Origin: Heracleum sosnowskyi
Taxonomy: Eukaryota > Streptophyta > Magnoliopsida > Apiales > Apiaceae
DNA length: 64,000 bases
Assembly: GCA_030848705.1 (NCBI GenBank)
Contig: CM061243.1
Coordinates: 105,512,436 to 105,576,435, forward strand
Direction: 5' to 3'
Position numbers and translations under genes: made by a program. The notes below the pieces were generated by a model. That model saw only the letters and a list, made by a program, of their open reading frames with translations, did no database searches and was not told the origin of the DNA. Below are positions 58,335 to 64,000 of this stretch, piece by piece (position 1 is the first letter of the stretch; each line of letters starts with the position of its first letter).

Positions 58335-58336
58335 AT

Positions 58337-58906
58337 TGTTGCCCAGTAATAATCTATTGTAGAAGGGGGGTTGAATACAATAGTATAAGATAATCGACTT
58401 CTTAATGTATATATCACAAATATGAAAGAAAGATAACAGCTTTATTAAATCTGATATAAAACTGTTACAAACTCTCTCAAGAAATTCTGATGTTCTTGAG
58501 AGCTGCTAGCTTACAAAAACTCTCTCAAGAAATTCTATGTTCTTAAGAGCTTCTATTCGATTATGTTCACGTTTATGTTGTACATAAATCGAAACCAAAA
58601 CTGTGTTTATATACTACACAGCTTCTCTATCAATGATAAGTCCTAATCAATTACAAAGATTGAAACCTATCCATAATTGATAGCTACATTCTACAAACCA
58701 GGAACCGACAGAATAAACTTCCATGTTTAACTAGACTCCAAATATAACTCGAAGTAGGAATCCTGATCAGCTTCCAGTCCTAATGATCAATCCTGATCTC
58801 AGTCCTGATATGTATCTTAATCCTGACGACCATGTAATCCTGATGACGTCAGCAATCCTGATCAGTTGAGTCTAGCTCCTGACGATCATTGAATTCTGAA
58901 CTAACA
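58337..58906 (-). repeat. 5' LTR of the truncated copia element
   Basis: 570 bp, TGTTAGTTCAGAATTC ... GGGCAACA on the minus strand. Its first 210 bp (58700-58906) repeat the phrase ATCAGGATT and variants about seven times. A shorter direct repeat, CTCTCAAGAAATTCT, occurs near 58470 and 58520. Confidence 0.85.
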
Positions 58907-59021
58907 AATGTATTTTATATGAAAGGTAACTGATTATAATAATTTTATAATAATTAAATAAGGCAAATTACCGCACCAAAAAAGAGGTACCAAAACTTTC
59001 AATGTTTGGTATTTAATAATA

Positions 59022-59981
59022 CTAGTTTAAAACCCGTGCGATGCACGGATTGTTGATTGTTATTTTATTATTATTATTTTTAATATTTTATTAATTGTAA
59101 TTGTGCAAAAAATAAGTATGCATGTTAAAATAGCTAAACACTTTTAATTAATTAAAAACATTAAAACAGATTTTAAAATAAATAAGTATGGGTTTTCCCA
59201 TTATATTTTTGGAAAATGAGGGGTTTTATTAAGAAAAAATAAAAAATGTAACATATATTTATATTTAAAAAGATAAATGCCCGTGATATTTTTGGAAAAT
59301 GAGGTTTTAAAATTTAATAAATAAAAGTATTTAAATATGTTTTAAAATAAATAAGTAAAGGGTTTCCTCTGATATTTTTGGGAAAAAATGGATTTTAGTG
59401 AGAAAAATAGAAAAAGTAAATTGTAAAGGCAATTTCCAGTGATATATTTAGAAAATGATGGATTTTGTTAGAAAAAATATATAATGTGTTTTAGCTGAAA
59501 AGATAATTGGTTATAAATAAGTATTTGATTATTTATATTTTAATATTTTTAGTAATTGCATTTGTTAAGAAAAATAAGTAGACATGTTAAAATAGGTAAA
59601 CTTTTAAAAAAATAATTATAATATTAAAATAGGTTTAAAAATAAATAACTAAAGGTTTGTCCGTGATATTTTTGGAAAATGATGTGTTTTAATAAAGAAA
59701 AATATAAAAACAAACATGTTTTAGTTAAAAAAAGGTAATTGCCCGTGATATATTTGAAAAAGTAGGGGAATTTGTTAGAAAAAAATAATGTATTTTTGAT
59801 AAAAAGGTAATTGGTTATAAATAGGTAATATTATTATTTAATTGTATATTTCTATAAATAAGTAATGTTAATTAAGTAAAAACACGAAGTACAGTTAATT
59901 AAGGACTATTAAGTAAAATCACAACGTACCATACCGACCAACCAAACTTTTAATGTTTCGTCTATTATATAATAGTATTGA
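59022..59981 (-). mobile_element. Non-autonomous Helitron inserted in the 5' terminus of another
   Basis: The 5' end is TCAATACTATTATATAATAG with ACGAAACATTAAAAG next. The 3' hairpin is CCGTGCATCGCACGG and the end is CTAG|T at 59022. Flanks are A and T. 960 bp, made of CCCGTGATATTTTTGGAAA repeats. It sits 9 bp inside the 5' end of the outer Helitron. Confidence 0.85.
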
Positions 59982-59990
59982 TAGTATAGA

Positions 59991-61046
59991 TAGATAGATA
60001 GATTTATAATATTAGTATTTTATGCTACTAAATGGAATAGCCCGTGATATTTTTGAAGTTTTAGTTAGAAGAAATATTAGTTAGAAAATATAAAAAAGAA
60101 TATACGTTTTGGGAAAAAAAAGCTAATCGGTTAGTTATTAATAATTATAATATTATTATTTTATTTTATTAAATAGAACTGTTCGTGATATTTTTGGAAA
60201 ATGAGAGGTTTTATTTAGGAAAAATAGAGAAGTAGAAATTTTAGTTAGAAAATATAAAAAAGAATATACACTTTGGATAAAAATGATGGCGGGTTAGTTA
60301 TTAGCAATTATAACCTTATTATGTTATTTTATTAAATGAAACTGTCTGCGATATTTTTGAAAAATGAGATGTTTTAGTTAAGAAAAATAGAAAAGATATT
60401 TTATATAATAATTTTAATATTTTATCTAACGGTTCTCATCGATTTGATCAGAAATATCTAACAGCTATTAATGGAGTGATCGGACTACAAAAATTTTGAG
60501 GACCAGACTACAAAACTTTCAATGTTTCGTCTTTAATATTTAATTATTTTTATTTAGATTTTTGTAATTATATCTTTTTGATGAAATTTTAATATATATT
60601 TATATGTGTATATAATAAATTGGATTTATATATCTAACAATATAAGTATTTTAATTTAATAAATTGTTGATGTAATCTTTAATAGTATCTTAGATATTAA
60701 AATAGAAAAATATTTTTAAATTATAGATCTAACGGTTCATATTTATTTGCTCTTAAAAAATTTAAGAGTGACTAAAGTGCAAATAACAAAATATTTGTCG
60801 TGTAATGTGCCGCGTTTTTTTTAACATATGCAATTACTTTTATTATTTATTAATTATCTTATTTAAATTGAATATTATAAAAAAATTATATTTCACATGG
60901 ATTTTATAAGTTTAATATAATAATATTGTCATTATTTCTATAATTTGCCCGTGTTATTTTTAATTCGAATATGAGTTGTTTCAATTAAAAATATAAAACA
61001 GACAATGTCCTTAAAAAGACAGTTAGTTACTTATTAATAATTATAT

Positions 61047-61121
<75 letters not shown>

Positions 61122-62570
61122 GCCCGTATTACTTTTAGAAAATTAGTTGTTTAAATTAGAAAATAGAAAATTATATTACCTTTCTGATGTATATGTTGAT
61201 GTATATTTTGCTCGTGTTACTTTTAGAAAAATTAGTTGTTTAAGTTAGAAAAAATAAAAAAGGTTATGTGTTTAGCTGAAAAGGGTAAGTGGTTATTTAT
61301 TAATAATTATATATAACAATATTATCATTACATATTTATTTTGCATGTGTTATGTTTAGAACATGAGTTATTATTTTAAATATTTTATTAATTGTATTTG
61401 TTAAAAAAATAAGTAGGAATGTTAAAATAGCTAAACACTTTTAATTAATTAAAATCATTAAAATAAATAAGTAAGGGTTTGCCCATTATATTTTTGGAAA
61501 AGAAGGGGTTTAGTATGAAAAAATAAAAAATGTAACATATATATTTAGTTTTAAAAAGGAATATGCCCGTAATATTTTTGGAAAATTAGGTTTTAAAACT
61601 TAATAATTAAAAACATTAAATACGTTTTAAAATAAATACGTAAAGGGTTTGCCCGTGATATTTTTAGAAAAAGAAAGGATTTTAGTGAGAAAAATAGAAA
61701 AAGTAAGTTGAAAAAGGTAATTTCCCGTGATATATTTAGAAAATGAGGGACTTTGTTAGAAAAAATCTATAATATGTTTTAGCTGAAAAGGTAATTGGTT
61801 ATAAATGTGTATTTAATCATTTATATTTTTAGTAATTACATTTGTTAAGATAAATAAGTAGGCTTGTTAAAATAGGTAATTTTTTAAAAATAATTATAAT
61901 ATTAAAATATGTTTAAAAATAAATAATTAAAGGTTTGTCCGGGATATTTTTCGAAAAGAAGGGTTTTAGTAAGGAAAAATAGAAAAACTAACATGTTTTA
62001 GTTAAAAAAGGTAATTGTCCGTGATATTTATTTGAAAAAGTAGGGGAATTTTTTAGAAAAAATAATGTATTTTAGGTAAAAAAGGTAATTGGTTATAAAT
62101 AGGTAATATTATTATTTAGTAATATATTTATATAAATAATTAAGGACAATTAAGTAAAATCACAACGTACCATACCGACCAACCAAACTTTTAATATTTC
62201 GTCTATTATATAATAGTATTGATAGTACAGATAGATAGATTAAATAGAATAAATTACCGAAAATTGAAATCAAAACTTTCAATGTTTCGGCTATTATATA
62301 ATAGTATATTATAAATAGATATCATCTGAGATAATTTTAGAAAAGGAGATATTTTAGTTAAAATATAAAAAATAATATACGTTTTGGCTAACAATGGTAA
62401 TCGGTTAATTATTAGTATTTATAATAGTACTATTTTATGTTACTAAATGAAATTGTATGTGATATTTTTGAAAAATGTGAGATTTTACTTAGGAAAAATT
62501 TTAGTTAGAAAATATAAAAAAGAATATACACTTTGGTAAAAAAAAAAGCTAATCAGTTAGTTATTAGTAA
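59991..62570. repeat. Helitron-derived repeat DNA
   Basis: No genes. The tract is built from CCCGTGATATTTTTGGAAA units with several Helitron 5' ends: a degenerate one near 60513-60545; a clear one at 62222 (same as that of the Helitron at 59981, with matching internal sequence back to about 61360 but no 3' end); and one near 62315. A (TA)n(TG)n microsatellite lies at 61051-61120. Confidence 0.7.
61051..61120. repeat. (TA)n(TG)n microsatellite
   Basis: About 36 bp of TA followed by about 34 bp of TG within Helitron-derived DNA. Confidence 0.9.
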
Positions 62571-62967
62571 CAAGCCTATAACCCGTACAACGCACAGACA
62601 ACTTTAATATTAATTTTGAAATTTATTTTAAAATATTTTGAGATTTTAATACTTCTGAAAATGCTACATTTTTAAAAAGAATTAAAAGTACTACTTTAAT
62701 ACTTTAAATCTAATTTTTGTTTTTTATAGATTTTATAATAGTTTATTAGCTTAGTAAGCATGTCAGTAAAGATAACCGTCAAAATTATCAATATATTTTG
62801 TTGTAATATATATATATATATATATATATAAATATTTTCTAAAAAAAAAGGTCGTGTTTTTTAATTCTAAGTAAAGTATAATTAAAAGAGTTTGTAGTTA
62901 TGTTATATATGTGAGAAAATCGAAAATCAAAACTTTCAATGTTTCGGCTATTATATAATAGTACAGA
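62571..62967 (-). mobile_element. Short non-autonomous Helitron (family 1)
   Basis: The 5' end is TCTGTACTATTATATAATAG. The 3' end, at 62571, is mutated to CTTG, after the hairpin remnant GTGCGTTGTACGGG. Flanks A and T. 397 bp, non-coding, close in size to the copies at 4353 and 49119. Confidence 0.7.
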
Positions 62968-63039
62968 TAGATAGATTAAATAGAATAATTTACCGAAAAT
63001 TAAAATCAAAACTTTTAATGTTTCGGCTATTATATAATA

Positions 63040-63309
63040 CTCCCTCCGTCCCGTCCAATTGTTTACATTTGGGTTGGGCACGATGGTCAAGGAATATAAG
63101 TAAAGTAAGGGAAAAAGTGGAAAAAATGAGTAAAATGGTGGGACTCGTTAATATTTAAGGTATAAAGTAAGTAAAATGGAGGAAAACAGTGGAAGTAGTT
63201 GATTTTTATATTATAAAACTTTACTACTTTTGGAAAGTTTTGGAATGTAAAGAAATGGATGAGACATCTCAAAAAGAAAAGTGTAAACAAATGGATGGGA
63301 CGGAGGGAG
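63040..63309. mobile_element. Stowaway MITE in a Helitron terminus
   Basis: The ends CTCCCTCCGTCCC and GGGACGGAGGGAG are perfect inverted repeats flanked by TA on both sides (63038-63039 and 63310-63311). 270 bp, typical Stowaway (Tc1/mariner-type). It splits a Helitron 5' terminus that ends at 63323. Confidence 0.95.
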
Positions 63310-63323
63310 TAGTATAGTATAGA

Positions 63324-64000
63324 TAGATATCGTCTGCAATAATTTTAGAAAAGGAGAAATTTTAGTTAAAAAATATAAAAAAGAATATACGAATTGGCTA
63401 ACAAAGGTAATCGGTTAATTATTAGTATTTATAATATTACTATTTTATGTTAATAAATGAAATTGCATGTGATATTTTTGAAAAATGTGAGATTTTACTT
63501 AGATAATTTTTAGTTAGAAAATATAAAAAAGAATATACACTTTGGGAAAAAAAACTAATCGGTTAGTTATTAGTAATTATAAATATTACTATTTTATTTC
63601 ATTAAAAAGAACTGCCCGTGATAGTTTGAAAAATGAGAGATTTTAGTTAGAAAAAATAGAAAACTAAAAATTTTAGTTAGAAAATATAAAAAAGAATATA
63701 CACTTTCGCTAAAATAGGTAATTGGTTAGTTATTAACAATTATTATTTTATTTTAATAAATGAAACTGTCTATGATATTTCTGGAAAAGAAGAGATTTTA
63801 GTAAGCAAAAATAAAAAGCTTATATGTTTTAGTTAAAAAAAGGTAACTGCCCGTGATATTTTTGAAAAAGTAAGGGATTTTTTCAAAAAAAATAAAAAAA
63901 AAAGTAATATATTTTATGTGTAAAAGGTAATTAATTATAAATAGGTAATATTATTATTTAGTATTTTTTTTATAAATAATTAAGGGTAATTAAGTAAAAA
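63324..64000. repeat. Helitron-derived repeat DNA to the window end
   Basis: Further AT-rich units with GCCCGTGATATTTTTG and ATTTTAGTTAGAAAATA phrases. No gene and no complete element end is seen. Confidence 0.65.

Larger units (their letters stand above)
56989..58906 (-). mobile_element. Truncated SIRE-like copia element (5' LTR plus gag)
   Basis: The 5' LTR (58337-58906), primer site and most of gag remain on the minus strand; everything downstream is lost. The left junction at about 56989 runs straight into Helitron repeat. Compared with related repeats, some 70 bp of Helitron sequence is missing at the site, so the break looks like a deletion after insertion rather than Helitron capture. 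Confidence 0.85.
52761..59990 (-). mobile_element. Outer Helitron (family 1) that received three later insertions
   Basis: The 3' end, CTAA|T at 52761, carries CCCGTGCAGG-type sequence. The 5' end is at 59990, read after removing the inserted Helitron at 59022-59981; the rejoined terminus equals that of the Helitron at 4798 over 18 bp (TTAATAATATAGTATAGA on the plus strand). The body is made of repeats with AAATAAATAAGGGTTGCACC and GATATTTTTGGAAA. Inside lie a Helitron (53880-56769), a truncated copia element (56989-58906) and another Helitron (59022-59981). Confidence 0.65.

Noticed and set aside
56989..58906. Helitron capture of the copia piece
   Set aside because: The 5' LTR is intact to its TG end, and host Helitron sequence is deleted at the other side, which fits insertion followed by deletion better.

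Overview
This window is plant nuclear DNA. The genes have introns with GT-AG borders, the intergenic DNA is very AT-rich, and there are plant PR-10 genes, Ty1/copia and Ty3/gypsy retrotransposons, Helitrons, a Mutator-like element and MITEs. Gene and element types point to a eudicot, probably an asterid; I cannot name the species. No rRNA, tRNA, CRISPR or bacterial features were seen.

Layout. 1-1.3 kb: two exon-like segments of an unidentified plus-strand gene. 2.4-8.3 kb: a multi-exon minus-strand gene for a PEP-carboxykinase-like protein; one of its introns holds a MITE and a Helitron, and a long (GA)n tract lies at its 5' end. 9.05-11.38 kb: a foldback Mutator-like element with a perfect 9-bp target duplication, split by a Helitron. 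11.5-17.2 kb: PR-10 (norcoclaurine-synthase-like) genes A and B plus a dead copy. 17.5-36.3 kb: a chromodomain-type gypsy element inserted in exon 1 of another PR-10 pseudogene, itself split by a 13.1-kb SIRE-type copia element carrying a 1,488-residue third ORF. 36.7-40.5 kb: a decayed LTR element with hairpin-forming tandem repeats. 40.7-43.9 kb: a PR-10 3' fragment and PR-10 genes C and D. 44.6-48.8 kb: a minus-strand GNAT acetyltransferase gene of the NAA60/MCC1 type. 49-64 kb: a nest of Helitrons, one with remains of an RPA-like gene, plus a truncated copia element and a Stowaway MITE.

How it fits together. The host content is a tandem PR-10 cluster between two conserved single genes; most of the rest is transposon insertion, whose order can be read from target-site duplications. 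The most unusual signal is in the copia element: a roughly 13-bp box (core CAACGAAA / TTTCGTTG) recurs about 36 times in both LTRs, gag, pol, the post-pol spacer and ORF3. It is read in different protein frames and often sits in inverted pairs. The same element carries the large ORF3 of unknown function, with its own leader and a basic NLS-like stretch.
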